A stretch of 64,000 nucleotides of DNA from the NCBI RefSeq assembly GCF_036178845.1, contig NZ_CP108070.1:682001-746000 (forward strand), written 5' to 3'. This document shows positions 35,228 to 44,237 of this stretch, in pieces (the stretch's first letter is position 1; the number at the start of each line of letters is the position of its first letter). Below the pieces are notes generated by a model. That model was not told the DNA's origin. It did not search any database and was given only the letters and a program-made list of their open reading frames with translations. Position numbers and translations under genes: made by a program. Origin of the DNA: Streptomyces sp. NBC_00271. GTDB lineage: Bacteria > Actinomycetota > Actinomycetes > Streptomycetales > Streptomycetaceae.

Positions 35228-36172
35228 TCAATAGACCTCCCCCTGGCCCTTTGCGGCGTGCCGTTCCATCACGTCGAGGAACGCGGCGGCAGCCGGTGCC
35301 AGCCGCTTGCTGTCGTAGACCGCGCAGACGTGGTGCACCGCCGCGTCGTCCGCGAGACGGAGCGCGCGGGCGCCGTACGGCAGTACGTCGTCGGGGTTGG
35401 AGCCCAGAAGCGAGCCGACCCCGAAGACCGTCGAGCGGGGTACGACCGTCACACCGATGCCTCGCGCTGCCAGCCGGATCATGTCGTGGATCTGGCCGAC
35501 CTGGAAGTGCTGGCCGGGTTCCACCCCGGCGCGCGCGAAGGCGGCCTCGACCTGGCGGCGCAACCCGGTGCCCGTCGTGAACTGGATGAGCTGGTGACTC
35601 TCCGGCAGGTCGGCCAGGTGCACCACGTCACGGTCGGCCAGGGCATGGTCGGCTGGAACGATCAGGACGAGCGGGTCGTCGGCCAGGATTCGACGGTCGA
35701 GCCCTTCCGGTACCTGCTGGGGGCCGAGGCCCACCACGGCGAGGTCGAGTGCGCCGGACAGGACTGCGGCGGCCATCTCGGAACTCGGCGCGTTGACCAC
35801 GTGGAAGTCAATTCCCGGGTGCCGGGAGTGGTACTCGGCCATCACCTCGACCAGGTCGAACGAGGAGGCGCGCGTCTGCATGAGTCCCAGGCGCAGCCGC
35901 CCGCGTCGCAGACCCGCCAGCGCGTCGAGTGCCGCCTGGGCGTTGTCCACGTCGGCCAGGATGCGCCGGGCCAATGGTTCGAGCAGTTCACCGGCGGCGG
36001 TCAGCCGTACCGAACGGCTGGTACGGCTGAACAGTTGGGCGCCGACCTCCTTCTCCAGTCGGGCGATCTGCTGGCTCAGCGCGGACTGCGCGACGTAGGA
36101 GTTCGCCGCGGCCTGGGTGAAGTTGCGCGTCTCGGCAACGGCGAGGAAGTACTTCAGATGCCTCAGATCCAT
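35228..36172 (-). CDS. LysR-family transcriptional regulator
   Basis: A 314-residue LysR protein: winged HTH in residues 1-60 (MDLRHLKYFLAVAETRNFTQAAANSYVAQSALSQQIARLEKEVGAQLF) and a periplasmic-binding-type effector domain from about 90. The start ATG at 36172 is set by the invariant MDLRHLKYF opening; the longer frame to 36298 is not needed. A palindrome ATCGATCGAT at 36191-36200 lies just upstream. Effector and targets are unknown; the co-oriented DUF1275 gene is the nearest candidate. Confidence 0.92.
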   Translation of the reverse strand: MDLRHLKYFLAVAETRNFTQAAANSYVAQSALSQQIARLEKEVGAQLFSRTSRSVRLTAAGELLEPLARRILADVDNAQAALDALAGLRRGRLRLGLMQTRASSFDLVEVMAEYHSRHPGIDFHVVNAPSSEMAAAVLSGALDLAVVGLGPQQVPEGLDRRILADDPLVLIVPADHALADRDVVHLADLPESHQLIQFTTGTGLRRQVEAAFARAGVEPGQHFQVGQIHDMIRLAARGIGVTVVPRSTVFGVGSLLGSNPDDVLPYGARALRLADDAAVHHVCAVYDSKRLAPAAAAFLDVMERHAAKGQGEVY

Positions 36173-36200
36173 CCCACGCCCATCTCCTACATCGATCGAT

Positions 36201-36781
36201 ACATGAAGAACCATGCATGGGGCCGCTTGATTGTTCCAGACCAGGCGTCGTACTGCCGTTGGACGCCCCCCAAGGAGCCCCGTCATTTCGAGGAGCACGC
36301 CCGGGCACTGCTCCTCCCCGGCACCCGCGCCGCGATGCGCGATTCCGTCAGCTTCGGGCCGAGGCGGAACTGGTGGTGCTCCTCTCCAACGGGCGAGTCC
36401 GGGGCGGCGTTCGCCGTCCGTAGCGGACGGTCAATCCCTCGGTCAGTTCAACCAAGTTGGAGCGGGGGCAAGTTGGCCGGTCGCAACGCGGTGTCCAGAG
36501 TCTCGTCACACGTGGGTGACGACGCCAGATATCTGACGTTCTGTCAGGGCGCCTCCGGCTCGACGTGCGCCCCTCGGTACGGGACCGAGGTGAGGGGCGC
36601 CGCTCGCGGCTTCCCAGAGGCGTTCCGACACTCCTCGCGCCGCCGCCCCGCCCCGGCCGCCGCAAGAGATTCCCGCGGCCGCTCTTGGCGCGAACTGGCG
36701 CTAAATCATGGCAACATTCCGGGACATGCAAGTACATTTCCGAGCACTGCTTCGCGAGGGCACCGGCAGACAGGCCAACGG
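36201..36781. other. Intergenic region upstream of namZ, no gene recognised
   Basis: About 580 bp between the divergent lysR and namZ genes. No frame shows a recognisable protein. Near namZ, TGGCGC is repeated at 36686-36691 and 36696-36701 (one helical turn apart) and a slightly AT-richer stretch (TAAATCATGGCAACATTCC) follows; these may be promoter or regulator sites. Confidence 0.45.
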
Positions 36782-37978
36782 ATGAGCACGGCCGACCGCG
36801 TCGCGGTGACGCCCGGAATCGCACGACTGCACGCGTCGCCCGGACTGGCCGGGCCCGGACGGCTCGGGCTGGTGACCAACCACACCGGTGTCCTCCCCGA
36901 CCTGCGCCCGGCCGCGCCCGCGCTGCTCCAGGCCGGCGCGCGACTGGTCGCCCTGTTCGGTCCCGAGCACGGGCTGCACGGGACCGGACAGGCCGGCGAG
37001 AGCGAGGCCGCGCAGGCGGACCCCATCACCGGCCTGCCGGTCCACGACACATACCGGTGCGGCGGCGAGCGCCTCGACAAACTGCTGGTCGACAGCGGCG
37101 TCGACGCCCTCGTGTACGACCTGCAGGACATCGGGGCCAGGTTCTACACCTACGTGTGGACCATGTTCGACCTGATGGTCTCGGCGGCTCGTACGGGCGT
37201 ACGGTTCGTGGTCGCCGACCGGCCGAATCCCCTCGGCGGGCTCGTCAGCGAGGGCCCGCTGCTCGACCCGGCGTGGGCCAGCTTCGTCGGGCGCGCGGCG
37301 GTACCCGTCCGCCACGGCCTCACCTGCGGCGAACTCGCCCGATATCTCAACGCCTCGGCCGTGCCCCAAGTGGCGGGCAATGCCGCTGACTTGACGGTGA
37401 TCGAAGCGGCCGGCTGGCAGCGCGCCATGGACGCGCAGGCCACCGGCCTGCCGTGGGTCGCGCCCTCGCCGAACGTCCCGACGCCGGCCACTGCCACGTT
37501 CTACCCCGGCACCTGTCTGTTCGAGGGGACGAATCTCTCGGAGGGCCGTGGTACCACGCAGCCCTTCGAGATCGTCGGGGCCCCGTACATCGACGCGCGG
37601 TTCGCGCCCTCGCTCGCCGAGCTCGCCCTGCCTGGAGTGCACTTCCGTGATCTGCGGTACGTACCGACCTTCCACAAACACGCCGGACGGCCGCTGCGCG
37701 GGGTCCAGCTCCACATCACCGATCGCGAGGTGTTCGCGCCCGTGCGTACGGCCGTCGCGATGCTCGCCACGCTACGGCGGCTGTACCCGGACGACTTCGG
37801 CTGGCGCACCTCGGACGGCGGCGTGGAGGGGACCGGCCACCGTCACTTCATCGATCTGCTGTGGGGGTCCGACCGGTTGCGGCGCGCCGTCGACGCGGGC
37901 GACGACCCGCTGCCGCTGTGCGATCCACCGGCGCCGCCCGGCCGGTGGGCCGGCGACGACGTGCTGCTCTACTCCTGA
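36782..37978 (+). CDS. namZ: Exo-beta-N-acetylmuramidase NamZ-like (DUF1343, GH171)
   Basis: A 398-residue DUF1343 protein. The characterised member, Bacillus NamZ, releases MurNAc from the non-reducing end of peptidoglycan fragments. Family landmarks: GLVTNHTGV, FGPEHGLHG, GLPVHDTY, DALVYDLQDIGARFYTYVWTM, DRPNPLGG, PTPATATFYPGTCLFEGTNLSEGRGTTQPFEIVGAPYID and FHKHAGRPLRGVQLHITD. No signal peptide is visible (MSTADRVAVTPGIARL), so it may act on imported disaccharides in the cytosol. It heads an operon with an acetyltransferase and a carbohydrate ABC importer, which fits cell-wall sugar recycling. Confidence 0.9.
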   Translation: MSTADRVAVTPGIARLHASPGLAGPGRLGLVTNHTGVLPDLRPAAPALLQAGARLVALFGPEHGLHGTGQAGESEAAQADPITGLPVHDTYRCGGERLDKLLVDSGVDALVYDLQDIGARFYTYVWTMFDLMVSAARTGVRFVVADRPNPLGGLVSEGPLLDPAWASFVGRAAVPVRHGLTCGELARYLNASAVPQVAGNAADLTVIEAAGWQRAMDAQATGLPWVAPSPNVPTPATATFYPGTCLFEGTNLSEGRGTTQPFEIVGAPYIDARFAPSLAELALPGVHFRDLRYVPTFHKHAGRPLRGVQLHITDREVFAPVRTAVAMLATLRRLYPDDFGWRTSDGGVEGTGHRHFIDLLWGSDRLRRAVDAGDDPLPLCDPPAPPGRWAGDDVLLYS

Positions 37979-38110
37979 GACCTCCTGGCCCGCCGCCGCG
38001 ACGCGTTGCCCGCTGTCATCACCAACGCCACGCCCAGCCCCGTCGCCGACGCCGTCGCTGCGGGCGTCGTTCGACGCCGTCCGTGATCCGCGTATGGAAG
38101 GACAACCCCA

Positions 38111-39112
38111 TTGATGATGACAACCCCGTCGACGACCGATCGCACGACGACATCCCGGGTCGAGATTCGTGGCTTCGGCGCGGGCGACGGCCCGGGGTTG
38201 GTGGAGGCGTGGCGCCGGAGTGCGCCGGCCGACTCCATCACCCCGGACCGCTTCCGCTCCCTGGTGCTGCTCGACGCCAACTTCGATCCGGAGGGACTTC
38301 GGGTCGCCGTCGACGGCGACCGTGTCGTCGGCGCGGCCTACGCGGTGCGCCGGCTGACGCCGATGACCGGCACCAACCTGGAGCCGGAGCAGGGCTGGAT
38401 CCCGTTCTTCTTCGTCGACCCGGCCACCCGGGGGCGCGGCCTTGGCCGTCGACTGCTGACCGACGCCCTCGACTGGCTGGAGAGCCACGGCCGCACACGG
38501 GTGGACTTCTCCTCGTACACCCCGGACTACGTCCTCCCCGGCCTGGACGCCGAGGCGTACCCGGAAGCGGCCGGGCTGCTTGAGTCCCTGGGCTTTCGCA
38601 CGCTGTACGAGGCGGCGGCGATGGACCGCGGCCTGGTCGGCTATCGCATCCCGGAGGATGTCGCGTGCCGCCTGGACGAACTGACGGCGCAGGGCTACCG
38701 GTTCGCCACGCCGTGCGACGACGACCTGGTGGACCTGTTCGCACTCGCCGGGAACCACTTCGGCCCGGACTGGGCGTGCACGATCCGGCAGTGTCTGGCC
38801 GCGGGCACACCGCTCGACCGGATCGTCGTCGCCCGGGACCCTTCGGGCCGCCTGGTCGGCTGGGCGATGCACGGCACGTTCGATTCGGTGGACGAGCGGT
38901 TCGGGCCGTTCGGCGTGCTGGAGGAGATGCGCGGCACCGGAATCGGCAAGGTCCTGCTCCACCTGGTCCTGGAGCGGATGCGGGCGCGCCGCGCGCACTC
39001 CGCGTGGTTCCTGTGGACCGGCGAGCAGTCCCCGGCGGGCCACCTGTACCGCAAGAGCGGTTTCACCACGACCCGGGTGTTTCGCGTGATGCGCCGGGAG
39101 GCCGCCCGATGA
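38111..39112 (+). CDS. Protein with two tandem GNAT acetyltransferase domains
   Basis: A 333-residue protein with two GNAT folds: the first (about 18-180) has the acetyl-CoA loop RGRGLG after FFFVDPAT, and the second (about 195-330) has RGTGIG. In tandem GNATs one domain is often catalytic and the other structural; both pyrophosphate loops look intact here. The position between namZ and the ABC importer suggests acetylation of an amino sugar or peptide released from peptidoglycan, an inference from context. Its stop overlaps the next start (ATGA). Confidence 0.85.
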   Translation: MMMTTPSTTDRTTTSRVEIRGFGAGDGPGLVEAWRRSAPADSITPDRFRSLVLLDANFDPEGLRVAVDGDRVVGAAYAVRRLTPMTGTNLEPEQGWIPFFFVDPATRGRGLGRRLLTDALDWLESHGRTRVDFSSYTPDYVLPGLDAEAYPEAAGLLESLGFRTLYEAAAMDRGLVGYRIPEDVACRLDELTAQGYRFATPCDDDLVDLFALAGNHFGPDWACTIRQCLAAGTPLDRIVVARDPSGRLVGWAMHGTFDSVDERFGPFGVLEEMRGTGIGKVLLHLVLERMRARRAHSAWFLWTGEQSPAGHLYRKSGFTTTRVFRVMRREAAR

Positions 39113-40458
39113 CGCCGTCACACCGCACCGGCGGCCTGAGCCGCCGTCACTTCGCGCTTGTGCTCCCCTCGGCGCTGCTCGTCTCCGGAGCTTCTGGATG
39201 CGCCGCGCCGCACCAGGGCACCGGGCGGCCCGGGGATCCGATCGTCCTCACCCTGCTCTCCCACTACGCGAGCGGTACGCTCAAGGAGGCCCTGCAGCGC
39301 CCGGTCGACGAGTGGAACGCCACTCATGACCGGGTCAAGGTGCGGACGAAGGCCGTCGAGTTCACGGACCTCCTGACCACGTTCATGGTCCGGCAGGCCG
39401 CGGGCCAGGGCGCCGACATCCTCCATCCGTACTGTCTGTGGAACGGCCAGCTCGTCCAGGCCGGCGTCCTGCGGCCCGCTCCGTCCGAGCACACCGAGGA
39501 GATCAGGCGCGGCTACGGCGGGGCCGCGGTCGGCGCCTCGTCGGTGGGGGGCAAGATCTACGGCTACCCCACCGAGGTGCAGACGTACGCCCTCTACTAC
39601 AACAAACGGCTGCTGCGCGAGGCCGGTATCGCGCGCCCTCCGCGCACCTGGCGTGAGTTGGAGGACGCGGCCTACCGCACCGCCAGGCGGGACGGGTACG
39701 GCAACACGCTGGTCCAGGGGTTCGGGCTGTCGACCTACGACGACTCCACCACCGTCGGCCAGACGCTCGCCCTGCTCAACGCCGCCGGCGGAACGTTCGT
39801 CTCCGCGGACGGCAGGAGCACCGCCATCGACTCGCCGGCCGGCCGGGCCGTGTTCGATCTGGAGCACCGCCTCGTCGTCAAAGGTGCGAGCGCCCCCGGC
39901 GTCAACGTCTACAAGGCGTTCCAGTCCGGACAGGTGGCCATGGTGGTCAGCGCCGGCTGGTGGACCGGAAGCCTGAAGACCGAGATGGGCAAGGACTACC
40001 GCGATGTCGGCGTCGCGCCGCTGCCCGTCCCTGAGGCGGACGACAGACGCGCCACGCTCTCCACCGGCTTCATGCTGGGGGTCAACACGGCCAGTGAACA
40101 CCCGCGCGAGGCCTGGGAGTTCCTGCGCTGGCTCAACACCGAGAAGGTGAGCGTCAAGAGCGCCAAGAAGGGTGCGACAGCGACCCGGATGAGCTCCCTG
40201 CAGGTGTCGGTCGGCTCCCTGACCGGCCGCGCCGAGGACATGCGGACACTCCTGAGCGAAGGCAGCGATCCGAACCTGCGCCCGTTCCTGGACGCGCTGG
40301 CGTACGCGGTGCCGGAGCCGAACGTAGTGGGCGCGCAGCAGGCCAAGTCGCTGCTGCGCAAGAACATCGAGGCGTTGTGGACCGGTCAGCAGTCGGTCGA
40401 CGAGTCACTGCGCACCATCCGCCGTCAGGTCGATGAGGAGGTGTCGCGCTCATGGTGA
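39109..40458 (+). CDS. Carbohydrate ABC transporter substrate-binding lipoprotein
   Basis: A 449-residue family-1 solute-binding protein. The N-terminus combines a twin-arginine-like SRRHFALVLPSALL with a lipobox VSGASGC, so it is probably a Tat-exported lipoprotein. The mature part has the usual features (LTLLSHYASGTLKEALQRPVDEWN, GKIYGYPTEVQTYALYYNKRLLREAG, FQSGQVAMVVSAGWWTG, EAWEFLRWLNTEK). The operon context suggests MurNAc-containing or other amino-sugar ligands; the sequence alone shows only a sugar/oligosaccharide binder. Confidence 0.92.
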   Translation: MTPSHRTGGLSRRHFALVLPSALLVSGASGCAAPHQGTGRPGDPIVLTLLSHYASGTLKEALQRPVDEWNATHDRVKVRTKAVEFTDLLTTFMVRQAAGQGADILHPYCLWNGQLVQAGVLRPAPSEHTEEIRRGYGGAAVGASSVGGKIYGYPTEVQTYALYYNKRLLREAGIARPPRTWRELEDAAYRTARRDGYGNTLVQGFGLSTYDDSTTVGQTLALLNAAGGTFVSADGRSTAIDSPAGRAVFDLEHRLVVKGASAPGVNVYKAFQSGQVAMVVSAGWWTGSLKTEMGKDYRDVGVAPLPVPEADDRRATLSTGFMLGVNTASEHPREAWEFLRWLNTEKVSVKSAKKGATATRMSSLQVSVGSLTGRAEDMRTLLSEGSDPNLRPFLDALAYAVPEPNVVGAQQAKSLLRKNIEALWTGQQSVDESLRTIRRQVDEEVSRSW

Positions 40459-41426
40459 ACGCCTTGGCACCGGAGACGACCGAGCGGGTGCACAGCCCGC
40501 GGGACGCCGGGTCCACCGGGTCCGCCGTCGACGGCCGCCGCCGGACCCGGCTCCGACGCCGCCAGGCTGTCGTCGGCTATCTCTTCCTGGCCCCGACGTT
40601 GCTGTTCTTCGCGGTCTTCCTGATCCTGCCGCTCGGCTTCGCGCTGCTGCTGTCGATGTCTCGCTGGGCCGGGTTCGACCTAGGCGACATCGATCCGGTC
40701 GGCCTGGACAACTTCGCCGACCTCTTCGTGGACGGATCGACGTTCCTGGCGCCGATCCTCACCAATACGCTTCTGTTCGCCCTGGGCACCGTGGCCCTCG
40801 CGCTCGCCGGCTCCGTGCTCGTCGCCAACTGCATCGACAAGCTGCGGCTCCAAGGGCTGTGGCGCACCCTGTACTTCCTGCCGATCGTCACGACCGTCGT
40901 AGCCATCGGCAACGTATGGAAGTACATGTACGAGCCGGGCGGCCTCGTCAATGGCGTCCTCAACGCACTCGGGCTCGGCTCGGTGGCGTTCCTCCAGGAC
41001 CCGGACACCGCGCTGCCCGCGGTCGTGGTCGTACAGGCATGGGCTTCGGTCGGCACAGCGATCCTCATCCTGACCGCCGGGCTGAAGTCCATTCCGGACT
41101 CGTACTACGAGGCCGCCGCGCTGGACGGTGCCGGGCCCGTCACCGTCTTCTGGAAGATCACACTGCCGCTGCTGCGGCCGTCCCTGCTGTTCGTGTGCAT
41201 CACGCAGTTCATCACCGGCCTGCAGTCGTTCGCGCTGATCATCGTGATGACCAAGGGCGGACCGGGTGACGCGACCAATGTCGCCGCGTTGGAGATGTAC
41301 CGCCAGGCCTTCTCGTACGGCGACTGGGGCACTGCGAGCGCCGCCGCCTTCGTGCTGTTCGCGGTGGTCCTCGTGGTCACCCTCGTGCAGTTGTGGATCT
41401 TCCGACTCAAGGGAGAGGACACATGA
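40452..41426 (+). CDS. Carbohydrate ABC transporter permease (MalF type)
   Basis: A 324-residue permease with about six membrane segments after a charged cytoplasmic N-terminus (RRRTRLRRRQAVVGYLFLAPTLLFF). The EAA loop is YYEAAALDGAGPVTVFWKITLPLLRPSL. It overlaps the binding-protein gene by 7 bp and the next permease by 4 bp. No ATPase gene is present; such importers usually share MsiK, as is common in Streptomyces. Confidence 0.92.
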   Translation: MVNALAPETTERVHSPRDAGSTGSAVDGRRRTRLRRRQAVVGYLFLAPTLLFFAVFLILPLGFALLLSMSRWAGFDLGDIDPVGLDNFADLFVDGSTFLAPILTNTLLFALGTVALALAGSVLVANCIDKLRLQGLWRTLYFLPIVTTVVAIGNVWKYMYEPGGLVNGVLNALGLGSVAFLQDPDTALPAVVVVQAWASVGTAILILTAGLKSIPDSYYEAAALDGAGPVTVFWKITLPLLRPSLLFVCITQFITGLQSFALIIVMTKGGPGDATNVAALEMYRQAFSYGDWGTASAAAFVLFAVVLVVTLVQLWIFRLKGEDT

Positions 41427-42292
41427 TCCGCCGCCGCTTCCCGTGGTTCTCGTATCTGGTGGTCGTGACCGGCGCCGTGCTCACGGTGGTGCCGTTCCTC
41501 GACATGGTGATGACGTCGTTCAAGGGGCCCGGCGAGTCCGGCACGCTGCCGTACCGGTTCCTGCCCGAGGCGTTCGACCTGTCCAACTACCGGGCGGCGA
41601 TCGACCAGCTCGATCTGCCGGTGCTCTTCCGCAACAGTGTCATCGCCACCGCCTTGATCACCGGATCGGTGCTGCTCACGTCGTCGCTCGCCGGCTACGC
41701 GCTCGCCAAACTCCGCTTCCCCGGCCGGAACTTCATCTTCCGCCTTGTGCTGTCGACGATGATGTTCCCCCCGTTCCTCTTCTTCATCCCGCACTTCCTG
41801 ATCCTGGTGCACTGGCCGCTCGTGGGCGGCAACGACCTGTTCGGGCGTGGCGGCGCCGGCCTGACCGTCAGCATCACGGCGCTCGCCATGCCGTTCCTCG
41901 TCAACGGCTTCGGAATCTTCCTGATGCGTCAGTTCATGGTCTCGATCCCGGACGAGGTCCTCGAGGCCGCGCGCATCGACGGGGCAGGCGAGTTCGCCGT
42001 GTGGTGGCGGATCGTGGTGCCGCAGACCAAGCCGGTCATGGTGACGCTCGGGCTGCTGACGTTCGTCGACGCCTGGAACGAGTACATCTGGGCGCTGCTC
42101 GTCTCGACCGCCAACCCGGACGTGATGACCCTGCCCGTCGGCATCCAGCTCCTGCAGGACTACGTCGACCCGACCCGCACGATGCCCATCGTCATGGCCG
42201 GCCTCGTCCTGAGCATCCTGCCGGTCCTGATCCTCTTCCTGCTGCTCCAGAAGTACTACATCCGAGGCGTCATGCTCAGCGGCCTGAAGTGA
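41423..42292 (+). CDS. Carbohydrate ABC transporter permease (MalG type)
   Basis: A 289-residue permease with about six membrane segments. The EAA loop reads VLEAARIDGAGEFAVWWRIVVPQTKPVM and the protein ends YYIRGVMLSGLK, both typical of MalG-type sugar permeases. The ATG at 41423 overlaps the upstream stop (ATGA); a longer frame to 41393 exists but lacks a ribosome site. Last gene of the namZ operon. Confidence 0.92.
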   Translation: MIRRRFPWFSYLVVVTGAVLTVVPFLDMVMTSFKGPGESGTLPYRFLPEAFDLSNYRAAIDQLDLPVLFRNSVIATALITGSVLLTSSLAGYALAKLRFPGRNFIFRLVLSTMMFPPFLFFIPHFLILVHWPLVGGNDLFGRGGAGLTVSITALAMPFLVNGFGIFLMRQFMVSIPDEVLEAARIDGAGEFAVWWRIVVPQTKPVMVTLGLLTFVDAWNEYIWALLVSTANPDVMTLPVGIQLLQDYVDPTRTMPIVMAGLVLSILPVLILFLLLQKYYIRGVMLSGLK

Positions 42293-42408
42293 AGAACGCA
42301 GCCGCCAGCAGGCCGCCTCAGACCGCCACACCTATCGTGGATGGGAGGAAGGGGCGACTGCACATCGTCGATGTGTACGCCCAGGGCTGCAACGTCAAGG
42401 AGCGCGTC

Positions 42409-42816
42409 ATGTCGCGCAGCAGCAACGCCGCCGTCCTGGAGGCCTTCGGATCAGCGGTGAACACTGACCACCTCGGCGAGCTCGAGGAATACGTGGCGCC
42501 CGACTCTGTGGACCATGACCCGGCCCCAGGACAGGTTCCGGGACCGGAGGGTTATGAGGAGATGTTCGGCACGATGAGGCGGGCCTTCCCCGATCTGCAC
42601 ATCGAGGTCGAGCACGTCATGGCCACCGACGACGAAGTCGCGTTCGCCTACACCATCACGGGCACACATCTCGGTGAACTGATGGGGCACAGTCCGACGG
42701 GAAAGACGGTGAGTTACCGAGGCATGCAGATCAGCCGCTTCGCCGACGGGAAGATGGTCGAGCGCTGGGGTAGCAGCGATGAGCTCGGCATGCTCCGTCA
42801 GCTCGGTCTCGCCTGA
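42409..42816 (+). CDS. SnoaL-like (NTF2-fold) polyketide cyclase-family protein
   Basis: A 135-residue protein with the SnoaL-like pattern: LEAFGSAVNTDHLGELEEYVAPDSVDHDP at the start, MFGTMRRAFPDLHIEVEHVMATDDEVAFAYTITGTHLGELMG in the middle, and GMQISRFADGKMVERWGSSDELGMLRQLG at the end. AAGGAG lies 7 bp before the ATG. Members range from true cyclases to small hydrolases or binding proteins; no polyketide genes are nearby. It is 116 bp after the permease and may have its own promoter. Confidence 0.85.
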   Translation: MSRSSNAAVLEAFGSAVNTDHLGELEEYVAPDSVDHDPAPGQVPGPEGYEEMFGTMRRAFPDLHIEVEHVMATDDEVAFAYTITGTHLGELMGHSPTGKTVSYRGMQISRFADGKMVERWGSSDELGMLRQLGLA

Positions 42817-42959
42817 TCAAGTACCGGTCGACAGCTCCCGGGGTGGGGGCGCATCGCGGAGGGGGTCCCTTCCGAGGGGCCCTTGCCGTCGTGGCGGTGC
42901 GTTGGTCATAGGCGGCGCGTGCGGTGTGGACCTGCGCGGCGCAGTTGTGGGTCCAGGCG

Positions 42960-43145
42960 CGGAGGACCGGGCAGCCCGCGCCGTGGATCGCCGTCGACTT
43001 CGTCCGCATCGAGGGCGGCATCCTGGTGGAGCACTGGGACGTGATCGAGGCGGAAGCCTCGCGGAAGGAATCCCTGAGCGGCCTGCCGATGTACGGCGAC
43101 GACTTCCCCGAGGAGTGGTTCGGTCCCGCTTCACCCTTCCAGTAG
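42960..43145 (+). pseudogene. Truncated SnoaL-like protein, C-terminal part
   Basis: The frame reads PWIAVDFVRIEGGILVEHWD, then VIEAEASRKESLSGLPMYGD and DFPEEWFG. This is the last strand and tail of another SnoaL-like protein (the IAVDF.RIE.G.IVEHWDV motif). The first half of the domain is missing and the upstream sequence has no matching frame, so this is a fragment. It converges on the OYE gene. Confidence 0.6.
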
Positions 43146-44237
43146 TGGGTAATCGGTGTATCCGGCGGCATCCGGGCCGTAGAAGAGGTCCTTCTTCGGT
43201 TCGGCGAGCGGGGCGTGGGAGGCGATCCGAGCCGGCAGATCCGGATTGGCGACGAACGGCTGCCCGTAGGCGACCAGATCCGCCAGGCCGTCGCTCAAAA
43301 TCGCGTTCCCTCGGTGCTGGTCGAACCCGACGTTCGCCATGATGGTGCCTTGATAGACCTTCCGGAAGTGCCGGAACATGCCATCGCCGGCCAGTTCCTC
43401 CAACGGTCCTCCGGTGGGGTCGACCATCATCCCCATGAGCAGGAGATGGGACAGTCCATAGTCGTTGAGCCGTCCGAGCACGTACTCGCTGTCGGCCAGC
43501 GCCTCGTCCCCGGAGACGAATTCTCCTGTCTCGGACCAGGCGGGTCCGGCTTTCACACCGACACGCCGCAGGTCGACGAACTCACCGACGGCCTCGATGA
43601 TCTCGAAGAGGAAGCGGGCGCGGTTCTCGATCGAGCCGCCGTAGTGGTCCGTGCGCAGATTGGTGCGGGGGTTCAGGAACTGACTGATCAGGTAGTTGAA
43701 GCCTGCCTGCAGCTGCACCCCGTCGAATCCCGCCGCCATGGCGTTGCGAGCCGCCACCGCATAGTCGGCGATCGTCTGCCGGAGGTCGTACGCCGAGATG
43801 GCCCGGGGCTCCACGGTGGGCTGGCGGCCAGCCGATGTCGGGGACAGTAGCCCCGGGTTGACGGCCGACGGCGCAAGAGGCGGGCGGCCGTCGAAGAAGT
43901 CGGGGTGAGAAGCGGACCCGGTGTGCCACAGCTGAGCGAAGATGACACCACCTGCGAGGTGGACCGCATCTGTCACCCGCTTCCAGTGGGCGACTTGCTC
44001 ATCGGTGAACAGCCCCGGAACGTCATGCCATCCGACCGCGTCACGGCTGATCCACACGCCCTCGGAGATGATCAGGCCGGCTGATGCCCGCTGAGCGTAG
44101 TACTCGACGTGGAGATCAGTGGGCAGGAGATCGTGATTGCGTGCACGACTCCGCGTCAACGGGGCCATGACCACGCGGTTCGTCAGAGAGACGTCGCGCA
44201 TCTGGTACGGCAGAAGCAAGGACTGTGTCGAGCTCAT
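43131..44237 (-). CDS. Old Yellow Enzyme-family oxidoreductase with altered active site
   Basis: A 368-residue FMN barrel of the NemA/OYE family (LTNRVVMAPLTRSRA, FAQLWHTGSASHPDF, LAPSAV, TDHYGGSIENRARF, GRPFV-type end). The strand that normally reads VEIHGANGYLLDQFL reads VQLQAGFNYLISQFL: Gln177 replaces the ligand-binding His and Phe180 replaces its Asn/His partner. That pair holds the substrate carbonyl or nitro group in OYEs, so the substrate or activity is probably different. ATG at 44237 with GGAG upstream. Confidence 0.88.
   Translation of the reverse strand: MSSTQSLLLPYQMRDVSLTNRVVMAPLTRSRARNHDLLPTDLHVEYYAQRASAGLIISEGVWISRDAVGWHDVPGLFTDEQVAHWKRVTDAVHLAGGVIFAQLWHTGSASHPDFFDGRPPLAPSAVNPGLLSPTSAGRQPTVEPRAISAYDLRQTIADYAVAARNAMAAGFDGVQLQAGFNYLISQFLNPRTNLRTDHYGGSIENRARFLFEIIEAVGEFVDLRRVGVKAGPAWSETGEFVSGDEALADSEYVLGRLNDYGLSHLLLMGMMVDPTGGPLEELAGDGMFRHFRKVYQGTIMANVGFDQHRGNAILSDGLADLVAYGQPFVANPDLPARIASHAPLAEPKKDLFYGPDAAGYTDYPLLEG

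Noticed and set aside
36217..36620. Open plus-strand frames in the namZ upstream region as a gene
   Set aside because: Broken into short frames with no motif; no frame spans the region with typical codon use.
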